Assembly: GCA_003550325.1 (NCBI GenBank)
Contig: QKWP01000676.1
Coordinates: 97,408-161,407 of the forward strand
DNA: 64,000 nt
DNA from: Gigaspora rosea
Lineage: Eukaryota; Glomeromycota; Glomeromycetes; Diversisporales; Gigasporaceae
Reading direction: 5' to 3'
This document shows positions 1-12,372 of the stretch, in pieces. Below the pieces are notes generated by a model. The model worked only from the letters and a program-made list of their open reading frames with translations, was not told where the DNA came from and ran no database searches. How positions within the stretch are numbered: position 1 is the stretch's first letter; each line of letters starts with the position of its first letter. A program made the translations under genes and the position numbers.

Positions 1-174
1 GAATTCTTTAAATATTGGTTTTAAAAATATAGTTTCTTATACAACTTTGTAGTTTATATAAAGGATGACAACTTTCATTATTTGACTTTAAATGATTTAC
101 TTGTAAAAATTAGGACTTGTATTAGAAGTGAAAATTTTTTTTATAGACGGGAACATATAAAATTTGAGAAAATC

Positions 175-800
175 TAAAAAAAAAATTCTATAGTAAAAGT
201 TCCAAACCAAAAACTTTAATTCATGATTTGCCCATCAATGTATGTATTTACATAGTAAAATCGTGGAATGAGTTTAATATAAACATCATAATAAAGCAAC
301 AATCTGAAGTTGGTCTATAGTAAATTATTTTTTTTATTAAGTTAATCTCTTTTTAGCTTCTAATTAAAGTTGTAGAGCTAGGATTTGTAGATCTAATATT
401 AAAAATTCATTAAAATCGGCCTAGTAAGTCTTGAGATATCTTAATTTTTCTCTTCAAAATTTATAAAATTTCTTCACAAGTTTGTAAAGAAATTTTATTA
501 GATTATAAAGAGAAAAATTAAGATATCTTAAGAATCACTAGGCCGATTTTAATAAATTTTTGCTATTAGATCCACAAATTCCAGCTCTATAACTTTAATT
601 AGAAGCTAAAAAGAGATCAACTTGATAAAAAAATTTTTTACTTTAGACCAACATCAGATTGTTGCTTTATTATAATATTTATATTAAGCTTATCCCACAA
701 TTTTACTATGTGAATACTATGTGAATACATCCATTTATAGGCAAATCACGAATTAAACTTTTATTATACCAAAGTTTTTTAATAATTTTAAAAAAAAATT
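175..800. repeat. Foldback (palindromic) element
   Basis: Two inverted arms meet near position 481. The left arm (about 175-480) contains GTAGAGCTAGGATTTGTAGA and ATCGGCCTAGTAA; the right arm (about 481-800) contains their diverged reverse complements in matching order. Arm identity looks moderate, so the palindrome is old. It contains no coding sequence. It is probably a non-autonomous foldback DNA transposon. I could not find a convincing target duplication in the AT-rich flanks. Confidence 0.75.
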
Positions 801-1979
801 TATAATAAAGTTGATAAAACAGAACTAATATTATATTTTTTACTTAGAAAGTATATAGCTAAAATCAATATTTAAGGTTTTATTTAAAAAATTTAAAATT
901 TTAAAATTTTCGCAGGCAAATATGTCTGCATAACAAATTAAGGGATACCATCATAATATCGATCACGTAATAGAGTGCAGGTGCACCATTTTTTAAATCC
1001 TACTAGTATGTAACCCGTCATGTTGCTCCGGAAATTTATTTTTACAAATTGCTATTTAAACACGAAATGAGCTCAAAAACTTTGCTTGGTTTATTTAGAG
1101 TATGACAGAAGTTCTTTTTTATTGGTTGTTATGTCAGATAATTATCATTAGATGTGATTGGTTAATGTTTTTAAATTATTAATACAGAATTCTAATATTA
1201 TAGATCTAAATGATAACTTTGCTTTGATAATATTTATCTGGAATACTAAAAATTACTTTGTCATAAATTTTATTATAGTGATATATAATATATAACAATA
1301 AATATTAAAGTACTCATTTTTATATTCTATTATTACAATTGTTACAGTTAATAAAATATGTATTGTATTCATTTTATATTACAGGTATAAGTACATTTAT
1401 ATGTATACATCTACAAATTCCCAGTGAACTACAATAAACTATCTAATTCTTTTTAAATTACACAATTCTATAACTCATGAAGAACCTAAATACTTTAAAA
1501 TAAATTAAAATAGATTTGTAAGTGAAATGGATATATAATAAAAAACACAAAATACTATATTAATATATCAATACCTAATAACCTTTTATAATCAGCACCA
1601 AAAATATTTAAAAAAAGATTCAAATATATTATATATATATTAATATTACGTCTTACAAAAGTCATTAATATTAGAGATCTTTAGAGATCTTTCAAGTTCA
1701 AATATAAGACAGTTAAAGAGCGAACTAACAAAGTTTTGAGAGCTAAAATACATTTATGTTGTTTTAAAGACAGAATTTGAAAGTTAATTTGCATTTACAT
1801 TATTTTTCTAATTTCATATTAATAAAAACCCACGTCTAATAAAAGTTACTCAATTCTAGATTACAGAGATTATTCTTCACAGTCTACTTGTGCGGCAACC
1901 AAATAATAATCAAGTGAAGTTTCACGAAAAGCCAATAAATTTTAATATACTTTTCATATATCCCCTATTGATCTATAAT
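801..1979. other. AT-rich spacer, nothing recognised
   Basis: Very AT-rich sequence with short A and T runs and no reading frame, tandem array or terminal repeat that I can support. Confidence 0.5.
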
Positions 1980-1984
1980 TAAAA

Positions 1985-3300
1985 ATGCTTCAAGACATTC
2001 AGCCAATTCTTCAAAAAGTAATTCACAGGCAATAGCATGAGATTAAAAATAAATAAATTATCAAGATTTTCTAAAGAAACTACTCCGCCGTAGATATACC
2101 TTTAATTAAATTTATTATATTGATACTTTTAATAATTTAAAATGTAATGCATATAACAATTAACTATAAATAACTTACTTGATAATGATTTCAAATCATT
2201 GGGTAGAAACATGTTTTAAATTAACCGTTTTAACATGGTTTTCATCGCTATTAATGTTTGCTAATTCATTGCGAAAATATAATGTCCTATATTTCAAAAC
2301 GATTGAACCTGCTCAGAATATTTTAGTATTTGGAGATTCACCGACATTAATTATTATATTGAAATCTTCTTCATCATTAAGAAGTTCAAAATAACTGTTT
2401 GAAAGTTTTTCAAAAAATTTAATACTATTTTAAATTATTAAAAAAAATATAAGCAAGGTAAGAATTGCAAATTTCTAACTTACTTGATAATAATTTCAAA
2501 TTGTTGGGTAGAAACATGTTTTAAATTAATTGTTTTAATATTGTTTTCATCACTATTAATGTTTGCTAATTCATTGTGAAAATATAATGATCTATATTTC
2601 AAAACAATTGAATGTGCTCAGAATATTTTAGTATTTGGAGATTCACTGACATTAGTTATTATATTGAAATCTTCTTCGTCATTAAGAAGTTCAAGATAAC
2701 TGTTTGAAAGTTTTTCAAAAATTATTAATACCATTTTAAATTATTAAAAAAACATTAAGCAAAGTAAGAAATGCAAATTTCTAACTTACTTGATAATGAT
2801 TTCAAATTGTTGGGTAGAAACATATTTTAAATTAACTGTTTTAACATGGTTTTCATCACTATTAATGTTTGCTAATTCATTGCAAAAATATAAATAACCT
2901 ATATTTCAAAACAATTGTATGTGCTCAAAATATTTTAGTATTTGGAGATTCACCGACATCAATTATTATATTGAAATCTTCTTTGTCATTAAGTTCAAGA
3001 TAACTGTTTGAAAGTTTTTCAAAAAATTTTAATACCATTTTAAATTATATTAAGAAAGGTAAGAAAATGCAAATTTCTGAACTTAAAAAATATAGTAACC
3101 TATATTTCAAAATGATTAAATGTGCTCAGAACATTTTAGTATTTGAAGATTCACCAACATCAATTATTATATTAAAATCTTCTTCGTCATTAAGTTCAAT
3201 ATAACTGTTTGAAAGTTTTTCAAAAAATTTTAATACCATTTTAAATTATATTAAGCAAGGTAAGAAATGCAAATTTCTGAACTTAAAAAATATAGTACTC
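1985..3300 (-). pseudogene. BTB-BACK-TLDc pseudogene with multiplied first exon
   Basis: The minus strand reads as a decayed relative of the intact BTB-TLDc gene at 22684-24208. Exon-1-like sequence (motifs FEKLSNSYLELL, DEEDFNIII, FEIIIK) is present in three full copies and one deleted copy. Positions about 1985-2105 match the start of exon 2, where the BTB domain runs into BACK. Each full copy keeps a good splice donor (GTAAGT) after FEIIIK. All copies have TGA where the intact gene has the glutamine codon of IFQAHS. The BACK remainder and the whole TLDc domain are missing. This is a dead gene whose first exon was tandemly duplicated. Homology is clear by direct comparison with the intact copy in this window. 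Confidence 0.85.
2171..3300 (-). repeat. Tandem array of about 305-bp units carrying BTB exon 1
   Basis: The anchor TAACTTACTT recurs at 2171, 2476 and 2782, giving units of 305 and 306 bp. A fourth unit (about 3068-3267) lacks roughly 105 bp at its donor-side end. A fifth stub (3268-3300) begins with the same deletion junction, GAACTTAAAAAATATAGTA. Each unit holds one exon-1 copy plus flanking non-coding sequence, so the duplication covered genomic DNA and not a spliced transcript. The shared deletion in units 4 and 5 shows those two arose from each other. Confidence 0.85.
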
Positions 3301-3678
3301 AATGAACGGTTACACCAGTAGCTTACGTATTAGTACCATAAAAAGAATTATACTTTATATAAATCCTTGTGTAATATTTATGCATAAGTCGAATTTCTGT
3401 CATGCTAAAAAATTCGGGACATGGAAATATTTTGAAATATTATATAAAATAGAAATTTTTGCTATAAAATTCGTATCTTGTTATATAAAATGATTGGCTT
3501 ATAATTTTTACTATTTTAATTTCAGCCAGGATTATCATTATTGTTTTCTTAATGCTGGTCAAATTGAAATAAATAGAAATTTTTACAAAAGTCGACCAAA
3601 ATTTTTGCTTTAAATCAAAATAATATTTCTGTGTCCCTGGTAGTGATCCACAACTCGAGGTACTCGGGACATTCCTAC

Positions 3679-5999
3679 CAGGGATCCAGAAAATTTTGGA
3701 AATAAAATTTTCCAAATTATTTCAAATTTTTGGGCCCAATCTTGATATTTCTAAATTTTTGCATTTGGCCAAATTTTTCCAAAATTTTGACCAATTTTTG
3801 TGAAACATGTGATTTGGCCAATAAAAATGATACATTAAACATGTGATCTAGCCAATAAGAATATGTCTTTAAATTTATATAAATCATAAAAATTTTATGC
3901 GGTTTGTTCTTTGAACGCAATAAAGAGTTTATCAATACTCGCAATAACGAGTTTATCAAATGTCAAAAAAAGAGGCAATTAGTATAAGACAGTGTTTTTT
4001 GAACACATACAAAAAAAAAATATGACTCAAATCACTGCTTATAGTCATACGCAAGTGTTTTCGAAGCACTTTGTTGCAGATTCTGGTAAACTTATGTGCC
4101 GTTTTTGCAACTATAGTGTTAACTTTGATAATAAATCTTATGTTACTACACATATAAATAGTAAAACCCTTCAAAGAAATTATGAGTCTTACCAAAAATC
4201 CTCAAATCAAATACAGCAAAGGTGCCTTCTGTCATCTCTAAACGCAGCCGACCAAAAAAAAGAAGTTATTTATGATCTTCTTACAGCATGGGTTAAGGCT
4301 GACATACTAATAGAAAACTAGTCAAAGTTCATGAATTTTTGAATATGTACTGTAAGGAAGGTAGTGCTATACCTGCATCGGATACTTTACGTTAGTTGTA
4401 CTTACCAAGGGTTTTTAAAGTACATTTGGAAAATTTATATAGTATATTTAGAAAAAAGCCCATAGCAATAATCATTGATGAAACAACCGATGTTAAAGGC
4501 CATAATGTTGTTAATACATTGTTTGCCTATCATGGAACAATAAGCTTGTGTCAGTTGATTTTTTAGAAGCAGTAAACTTTTCAACAATGGATGGGCTAAT
4601 TTTGTGGCTATTAATAGAATGGAAAATTTCTTTTAATTTACCAAAATTAATTGCATCTGATTCTGCTTCTTACATGAAGAAATACTTTCGTGAAGCCTTA
4701 AATCCTGTAATGTAGCAATTAAAACATAATACTTGTCCTGCTCACATTGTAAATTTAATTTGGTAAATAATAATTATATTATTTTTTACAGAATTATTAT
4801 TTATTAGTTATTAATAATTAAAATTAATAAATTTATTATTTTAGTAAATCGTGGTTGTCAATTTTTCACTTCGACGTTGTTAAAATTTTAATTGCAAACA
4901 TTAAAAAAACATTCATGCACTCTAAAGCTCACAAATCTTAATACATGTATTACCTAACGCAACATGGGTTAAATCAACAATCAAACATCTCATTAAGGTT
5001 TATGCTATTATCTGTCGCTACTCATTGGAATACGTGGTTTCGAATGACGTTTTATGTCTGTGACTATTTAGAATATATTAAAGGATTTTATAAGGATGAG
5101 CTAAAAATTAAACAAACTGAAGCTATTAAAAAAATAATGGATATTTTTAACAACTTTGAAGAAAGTGGGCGAGTGCACATTTACTTGACCTTTATTTAGC
5201 ATTATGCTGAAAAGTTTATTTCTGATTTTAATTTTTTCCAGCAAGAAAATAAGCCCATGATTTCATTTGTTAAAAATAGAATTCAACAACTTGAAATTTA
5301 TTTGCAAAATAGGAAATCTAGCACAGATTTTGGGGATGATGTTAACTCTTGTATTATGAATCTTGGATCAGATCCGTTTACTTTTAATGAGGTATTTCAA
5401 CAAGCTTTTGCTGCTGCATATTCAAAGTTTAATGATCACTTTTTGCAACATCTTTCCCATTTCTTTTTTATTGCCTTACAAGTTTTTGACCCCTATTTTG
5501 TTAAGTTAGCAATTCTTAATCATAACATTCAAAATTATTCAATTCAAATTCCCGAATTAAAACATCCTTCTGATGCTTTATTACAAGAATGGGCTCTTTA
5601 CTGTAATTTGGATTTAGCTCCAATCGATTTTGATCATTTAGGCGAATTTTGGGATAAAATGTCAATTTTACTTCACCTTTTAAGTAATATAGCATTAATT
5701 TATATTTGGTTACCCATTTCTTCATATGCTGTAGAAAGAAGTTTTTCGGTGTATAATAATCTTTTAGAAGATGATAGGCAAAATTTAAGCGAAGAATCAT
5801 TGAAAATGTTAAATATGTTATATTTTAATCAACATAACTAATAAATTTTGCATTTAATTGGTCAATAATAAATTTTCTTAACAAAAAAAAATCCAAATAA
5901 TTCCAAATATTTGAAATTTTTATCCAAATTTTATCCAAATATTGGCCAGCATCCAAATCAATTTTTACGATTTCCAAACCAAAATTTTTTGGGTCCCTA
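3679..5999 (+). mobile_element. hAT transposon, defective, with 8-bp target duplication (hAT-1)
   Basis: Terminal inverted repeats are CAGGGATCCAGAAAATTTTGG at 3679 and, reading inward from 5999, TAGGGACCCAAAAAATTTTGG (18 of 21 match). The element is flanked by a perfect 8-bp direct repeat ATTCCTAC at 3671-3678 and 6000-6007, the duplication length typical of hAT elements. Inside is one plus-strand transposase frame broken by several stops. The perfect duplication shows the element is still at its insertion site and is not very old. Confidence 0.92.
3992..5841 (+). pseudogene. hAT transposase pseudogene
   Basis: Three open pieces (3992-4321, 4945-5199, 5257-5841) belong to one transposase. 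The N-terminal piece has a BED-like zinc finger (MCRFCNY followed by a histidine region). The 4330-4760 stretch reads IIIDETTD, resembling the first catalytic aspartate region, but contains stops and frame changes. The C-terminal piece ends with WLPISSYAVERSFSVYNNLL, the hAT dimerisation motif. In-frame stops include TAG ending at 4321 and TAG in the LTLR-stop-LYLP stretch near 4393. It cannot make a full-length enzyme. It lies wholly inside the terminal repeats of hAT-1. Confidence 0.88.
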
Positions 6000-6016
6000 A
6001 TTCCTACCTTGAGTAA

Positions 6017-6150
6017 ATAACGAAAATCTTATGTGTCATGTTTATTTCAGGTAAACTAAACATAACATGTAAGATTTTCGTTATTCGGACTGATCCGGAA
6101 GGGCATTTAAAATTATTTATACAGGGTAAACTAAATGTGACACGTAAGAT
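6017..6150. repeat. Short palindrome plus a third related repeat
   Basis: GTAAATAACGAAAATCTTA (6013 onward) is mirrored by TAAGATTTTCGTTA about 40 bp later, making a hairpin. A third, direct copy of the inner arm (GTAAACTAAATGTGACACG) follows near 6125. This is probably a small repeat element interrupted on its left by hAT-1. I cannot classify it. Confidence 0.5.
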
Positions 6151-7088
6151 TTTAAATATTAGATAATATATACTATTCATATCAGGTACATGATGCATTA
6201 CAGAATTTATATATGTGATATGTATATAGCATGTATATGGCATGTGTACTATATGTGTACTATATGTGTCCGATATGTGTCTGATATACAACATGAACTC
6301 TACACATATCAGGTACATATATAAATATATCTTACATATAATATATTACATATTGGGTACCCAATATTATACCGATGTGTATCATTTTGACCTGTGGTCA
6401 ACATGCTGGGCTTGGTTGTACCATTATATAGCGTGTTAAACAACATGTTAAAGTGCTATTAACATGTCATCTATTAAATTCAAATGTATATAAATGAATA
6501 AATTTGAAATCAATAAAGACATACAATAGAATACAATATTAGAAAAGTTTTCACTGATTTTACTTAAAAAAAATAAAGGAAGTAAGCTAGATAGTATTGA
6601 AGAGACCTCTATTTAAGTAAATCATAAACTTATCTTCCAGTAACTATTAGAGTTAAATTGGCTAAACGCATATACTCTCTCACTTTAATAGTTACAGTAG
6701 ATAGTATATTTACAACAGCCTATTTTACTAATATGTAATTCTAATTAATGTCATTAGAGTTGGGTTTAAAATTAGAGTTATGGTTAAAGCATTTATAAAA
6801 AAAACTTGTGAAATAAAGCTATCGATAAAATAAACTTTTTAAAAAGTAACCTTTTCTGTATTTGAAGTGATTGTTGGTAAAATAATCTAAATCTACTTTG
6901 AACACTATGTTATATAAGGTGGGTGCATGTTATTTCAGGACATGATAGGCACTATTTTGAGCAAAAAAGCTTAATTTTTTAAAAATCAAAATCTGAATTA
7001 ATGGCCTGGCCCACTATTATGCGCAAATATAGTACTAGAATAGTCGATAAGTTCTTAACAAAAACTTAACATATATAATCAAAAGTAC
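6151..7088. other. AT-rich spacer with short ATGTGT-type repeats
   Basis: Positions about 6190-6310 hold imperfect repeats of ATATGTGTACT/ATGTGTCCGAT type. The rest is AT-rich and without supported genes. Confidence 0.4.
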
Positions 7089-7090
7089 TA

Positions 7091-7528
7091 CAGTACTAGA
7101 CAGCGAAAACTATCCATTTTTTTTGGCATTGTCTAAAGTCTAATAACTTCACAACAAGTAATTATTTTAAAAATACCTCTTACAGATTTTTTATTTGTAA
7201 CCTAAACTACAAATCTGTAAGACAGATTTTTGATATCTTGTTTTTTAAAGAAGTTATAAGAGTTTAAAGTTCAGCAACTTTAATAGTAAAGCAGAAATTT
7301 GGAGCAAGACAATTGACTATTCAGATTGATGCAAATCACGTGCTCGTGATTTGATTGGTTAATATTTATTATTAAAAATCCAAAATTTGGTGCTTATTAT
7401 ATAAAAAAAATTATTTTTATATTTTTAACCAATCAAAATTTTGTTATACAAAATTAGCCAATCAGAATTGTTATAAATTCTCAAATTTGGTACCCTAAAA
7501 AATAGATAGTTTTTGCTGTCCAGTACTG
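7091..7528. mobile_element. Tc1/mariner-type MITE, TA flanks
   Basis: Left end CAGTACTAGACAGCGAAAAC at 7091 and right end, read inward from 7528, CAGTACTGGACAGCAAAAAC are near-perfect inverted repeats, continuing as TATCTATTTTTT on both sides. TA dinucleotides at 7089-7090 and 7529-7530 fit Tc1/mariner target duplication. The 438-bp element has no coding capacity. Its interior contains a second weaker inverted repeat around CTTACAGATTT / AAATCTGTAAG. Confidence 0.85.
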
Positions 7529-7717
7529 TAAATACACTATTTTTAATGCATATTATTAAGAGTTAAGTATTAAAAATACTTAAAGAAGGTCTGAATTCAA
7601 TGCTATACAAACAAAAATATATAATAAAAACCAGTTGGCAAAATAACAAATATAATTTTTTATAACAAATAAATGATACACAAATTTTATAAAAACTATA
7701 ATAAAATTATATTAATA

Positions 7718-8036
7718 CAGTCAGACCTCTATAAATGCAACCTCCATAAATGCAATATTTCCCTAACTATATGTTTTTTCTATTCTATAAGATGTTATTA
7801 ATGCTAAATGCACGTTCTCTTGAATAACATTTTATATTATACTAACCTCTCTAAATGCATATAGCCAATCAAATTTTAGTATTTAAGATAGGTTATACAG
7901 TTTTTGTAGAAGTTATACAAAACTTGATGATCTAATTTTTAAAGCTGCAATTTAATTGGCTTTCTCTAAATGCAAACCTTCCTAAATACATGTTGTAGGC
8001 TTGTTCCTACGAGTTGCATTTATGAAGGGTTGACTG
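7718..8036. mobile_element. MITE of the CAGTCAGACC family, TA flanks
   Basis: The left end CAGTCAGACCTCTATAAATG starts at 7718, and the right end reads inward from 8036 as CAGTCAACCCTTCATAAATG. TA lies at 7716-7717 and 8037-8038. The motif CTCTAAATGCA recurs several times inside. Related copies sit at 22020-22196 and 43043-43179. It is non-coding and most likely mobilised by a Tc1/mariner-type transposase not present here. Confidence 0.8.
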
Positions 8037-8041
8037 TAATA

Positions 8042-8558
8042 TTTTTTTATAACAAAAATAATATATTTTTATAACATTTAATCCAATAATTTTGTTAAAT
8101 TGCCAACTATGAAAAACTACTAATACAATTAGTATTTAAAGAGTTGATGAATAAGCTACTTATAGTACTCTTTTACAACTTATTGAAGCCTTCTAACTGT
8201 CTCAATTATTCTTCATCTATTCTACTAATAAAGTGTAGCTACTAGCTATTATTGTTTTTACTTTGTACTTTTAATATAATGATACCTAGTACAATTTTAT
8301 TTGCTTAGTTTTTTGTTAGCATATTATTGTTTTTTTTGAATTACTCATATTGTAATTTTCAAACTTTATTTGAATTTATTTTTGGTACTTTAGCTAATTG
8401 GTATCCTTCTAGTTATATAATAATCATACTTATGCTTTTATTCAAAGTATTTAAAACAATTTATTATCTTTTTTTATTTTAGCACAATAGATTGTTTAAT
8501 ATTAAGGCTTTTATCAAAATTAATATAGTTAATATATTTAAAATTGTATATAAGAATT
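8042..8558. other. AT-rich spacer, nothing recognised
   Basis: AT-rich DNA between two MITEs, with no supported reading frame or repeat structure. Confidence 0.4.
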
Positions 8559-8559
8559 A

Positions 8560-9833
8560 TAGTCAACTCTATCTATTTCAAAAGAACCCAAATTATACAT
8601 AGATAGGTCAGGTTAATTATAAAATTACTAAAAATAAAAATCTGCAAAAACTCAAAAATAAGCAAAAAATACTACAAATAGAAAAGATCTGCATAAAAAC
8701 ACCAAAAATAAGTAAACTACATGGGGCCTTCAAAAAGGTTTGAGAATGTTTAATTATTTCAATAGGTTTTAAATATATAAACCTAAAAAATATATATGCT
8801 ATAATATTAGTTTTTGTAAATAAATAATAAATTATAAAAATTATAAAATAGATGTTATTTTAATTATACATAGTTAAAGTGATAAAAATTTTTATATATA
8901 AAAATTAATAAAATTTTTGCTTAAATATACTAAAAAAATATTAAAAATTTAATTAAATTTTATAAAAATTTAACTATTATTAGAAGTAGTTATACTTTTT
9001 TTAAATCTATATTTTATTTTTAAATTAATAAAAATATCAAATATAAAAAATTTAATATTTTATTTAATTATTGTTTAACTGCATTTTTGCAAAGCTACTA
9101 TATATTTTGCTTAAAATTTTTACAAATTTTATAAATAATATATTTTTTTTATAATAAATATTTTTAACAAGTTATATTTTTAAGATAAAATAATTAAAAC
9201 TAAAATAATTATAAAATTAGAACCCTTTTATATATAAGCAACTTTGTGATACAAAAATTGCCTTATTTAATAAATATTTATACAATTTTGACTTATAAGA
9301 GAAGTTGTTATAAACAATTATAATCTAAATTTATATTTATAAATTTTATTTTATATAATTATAATTAATTTTTTTTAATATAAATTTTATTATTATATAA
9401 AAGTTTTTTAATATTTTATATATAAAAATATTTTATTAATAGAATTTAACAATAAAAGTAAGCTAACTTTAAAAACTTATATCTCAACAACTATATCATT
9501 AATTCTAGTTAATATTTTTTATTTATTTATTAAAGACTAATATTATAATATATCTGTTTTTAGATTTATATATTTAAAACTTATTAAAATAATTAAACAT
9601 TCTCAAACCTTTTTGAAGGCCCCATATTTCTGATTTATCTATGTATATTTCAGGGTCCTATTTCAAACCATTTGTTCTTGTTCTTATATGTAAAGTTGGT
9701 CAAAAGTTTAGTTTTTAAAAAGTTACTATAATGCTAATTTAACTTTAACTATAGTAAAATTTACAAAGCTTGTATTTAGTTTTTACAGAGTTTATTATGG
9801 TTCAGATTAGAGAGAGGCAGCTGTACTATTATT
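8560..9833. mobile_element. TA-flanked MITE interrupted by a nested element (copy A)
   Basis: The left end TAGTCAACTCTATCTATTTC (8560) and the right end, read inward from 9833, CAGCTGCCTCTCTCTAATC are diverged inverted repeats, with TA at 8558-8559 and 9834-9835. The right half (about 9690-9833) matches the interior of the intact copy at 9930-10124 (GTTGGTCAAAAGTTTAG, TTTTTACAGAGTTTATTA). The middle is occupied by a separate long-TIR element (about 8720-9626). Confidence 0.6.
8720..9626. mobile_element. Non-autonomous element with long terminal inverted repeats, nested
   Basis: GGGGCCTTCAAAAAGGTTTG at 8723 and its reverse complement ending at 9623 start a 37-bp perfect inverted repeat. It continues with mismatches for about 100 bp (GTTTTAAATATATAAA, TATAATATTAGT). 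The inside is almost pure A and T with no reading frame. The target duplication is not resolved. It lies inside the diverged MITE at 8560-9833 and is therefore younger than it. Confidence 0.8.
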
Positions 9834-9929
9834 TTTTAAAATTATAAAGTATAATTTTAAGTTTTAGTCTTACCAAAGTTATAAGAGTACTAGCAGTACA
9901 TTATCTTTACTTGTAATATATAGTCAATA

Positions 9930-10124
9930 CAGTTGCCTCTCTTTATTTTGAACTATCTGTCTGTATATATAAAATTGGTCAAAAAGTTTAGTACTTAAAG
10001 AGTTACTGTAATGTTAATTTGAACTTTATAATAAAATTTACAAATGTTCTAGAGTTTTATATTCAGTTTTTACAGAGTTTATTAAAGTCAAATTAGAGAG
10101 GTTCAAATTGAAAAGAAGCAATTG
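9930..10124. mobile_element. TA-flanked MITE (copy B)
   Basis: The ends CAGTTGCCTCTCTTTATTTT (9930) and, inward from 10124, CAATTGCTTCTTTTCAATTT are inverted repeats bounded by TA at 9928-9929 and 10125-10126. It is a 195-bp member of the family also seen at 8560-9833 and in reverse at about 10560-10693. Confidence 0.72.
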
Positions 10125-10559
10125 TAATATATTTTTTTTTAATAAATTATTCACTTGCTTAAAATACCTTTAGAAATAATTAAACAAATTATTAGTTTTT
10201 TAAAGCTTTTTAAATAATATTTACATTATATTTATTAACTAAATTTTTACTAACTACTTTGGAATATAATATAGAGAGACCTTTTTAAATGCACCCCTTG
10301 GAACTAAGCCCAAGTTTGCATTTATAGAGGGTGTGCACTTAAAGAATTATATTAAAAAATCAATTTATTTGTATAACTGTTTTTTATTTAAAATTATAAA
10401 TATATATCAATATAAGATAAAGTATAAAGAATATATACATCAATATAAGTTATATAAATATATATAGTAATATAGATTGTGTAATTTCTGTACACCAAAA
10501 TTTACTCAATGATTAGCAAATAATTTATATTACAAAATCACGTGAAGTGCATTTAAAGG

Positions 10560-10693
10560 AATAACATACATATAGAAAACTCTTGAAAATTTGTAAATTT
10601 TATTATAAAGTTTGGATTAGCATTATTAAAACTAAACTTTTTAACCAATTTTATATATAATAACAGACAGTCAGAAATAAATAGAGTTGGCTG
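10560..10693 (-). mobile_element. Partial inverted MITE copy (copy C)
   Basis: Read on the minus strand from 10693, the sequence begins CAGCCAACTCTATTTATTTC. It continues with AAAATTGGTTAAAAAGTTTAG and AAAATTTACAAAT, matching copies A and B. TA is present at 10694-10695. The other end is not clear. A nearby AGAGAGACCTTTTTAAATGC at 10273 resembles the CAGTCAGACC family instead. Confidence 0.55.
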
Positions 10694-10856
10694 TAATTTG
10701 GTTTAAAGGTTTGCCAATATTTAAAAATAAAATTCTTAAAAATCATAAATTTTAACAATTTTAAATTATTTTAGCTTATAGTTAATTTAAATTTTTTTTG
10801 CAAAAATATAAAAATTAAATTATTAAATATAATTTATATTAATAGTTAATATTTAA

Positions 10857-11843
10857 TGGGTATCTATTTAGTATTGTACTAAATTTAATACATAAAAAAA
10901 ATTAATTTTGAATTAAATATTTAACCAAATTTATTCAAATTTTGCCAAAATATATTTGAATATTAGAAATATCATTTTAGCAGTACTTATTAATAAATAT
11001 TTCATAGCTTACTTTTAAACTTTTTGTATTGTTCTAAAATATTGCTATATTAAATTTAGTACAGTGTTAAAAAATTAATAGTATATAAAATTTATAATAA
11101 ATTTAAAAAATATTAAATTTTTAGAATGTTCTGGATCTAATTTTGGCCTTGTTATATATAAAAAATAATAGTTATTTTTTCAAAACCAGTTTTAAATGAT
11201 GCTATAAAAAATAGAGTCTTTTTATATAGTAAAAACATAGTAAAAAGTTAATAAATTTAAATAGAAAAATCTAAATGATACCCTGTGCATTTTGTGCCCC
11301 TAATGTACTAATAATTAATTCTATCTAAAAGTAGAGTTAGGGTTAGAGTCAAGATTAGTACAGAATTGCGAGAGGATCATTTTTTGTTAGAAGTGCAACA
11401 GGGGTTACCTTAGTAAAATTGTGAAATATCAAAATAGGGGGCACAATGTGCATGGAGCACTGTCTAGTCCAGTTCAATTTAAATTACTTAAAACTTCTTA
11501 GATACTAAACCAATTTTAATTTTTTTTACTATCATTAGAATTAGAAAAATTAGCTTTACAAATTTATTAGAAATTTAACAAAATTTTAAAAATTAAATTT
11601 TTTGTATTTATAATTTAGTATTTTTTTTGTTTTGTACTTTTAGTAGCAACACAATTTAAATATATTAATATAACTTTTGATAAGTAAGTTAATTTTAAAT
11701 AAACCAAAATAAAATATAAATATAGATTATAAATAAATAAATTTAATTTAAACTTATTAATAACAATTTTCAAAATTTAACTTTATAAAACTTTGCTAAA
11801 TTTAGCATATTGTAATAAATTTAGCACAGCAAACAGATACCCA
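10857..11843. mobile_element. piggyBac-like MITE with TTAA flanks
   Basis: The left end TGGGTATCTATTTAGTATTG (10857) and the right end, inward from 11843, TGGGTATCTGTTTGCTGTGC are inverted repeats. TTAA sits at 10853-10856 and 11844-11847. TTAA duplications are the hallmark of piggyBac elements, but TTAA is common in AT-rich DNA, so this is supporting and not decisive. Subterminal GTACTAAATTTAATAC also occurs in the related element at 34040-35057. No transposase is encoded. A small GC-richer inverted repeat (about 11281-11455, TTTGTGCCCC / GGGGGCACAA) lies inside and may be another insertion. Confidence 0.6.
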
Positions 11844-12064
11844 TTAAAAAAACTTTTAAAATAATTAATTTTTAATAAAATAAATCAGAACCAAAATTTT
11901 ATAAATTGTTTAAAAATTCAAGCAAACAAATTTTTATAGCAAAATAGTTAGTGTAAGGGATAAAGATTTAGATCCAATATATTGCACTAAATATCTAGAT
12001 TTTTTTAATCTTTCAATATTTGTTCAAAGATCTTATGGTCAGAAAAATGAATAATTTTGCAGAT

Positions 12065-12172
12065 CTATTGATCAAAAAAAATAAATAAAATAAAATAAAT
12101 AAAATAATAAAAAAAATAAAAAAATAAAAATAAAATAAAAAATTAATAAATAAAAAATAAAAAAAATAAAAT
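12065..12172. repeat. A-rich low-complexity tract of A(3-8)T units
   Basis: Runs of A broken by single T residues, the same texture as the 3' tails of LINE1 and SINE1. It may be the tail of a lost retroposon, though no body can be recognised beside it. Confidence 0.7.
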
Positions 12173-12372
12173 TCAATTAACACATTTCAAAGCTGATTGT
12201 TATAATAAGCTTTTCAGTTATACAGTTAAAAAAAAGCATAAATTTATAAAATTAATATTTAATTTTTAAAATACAAATTAGGCATTCAAACATTAAAGTG
12301 TACTGTAGTTCAAGAAATATATAAATAAATAAATATAAATAAATAATAATAAAAAAGAAATAATATAATGTT

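Noticed and set aside
6900..7080. MITE around GGCACTATTTTGAGC / GGCCCACTATTATGCGC
   Set aside because: The two segments are direct and not inverted, and too short to support an element.
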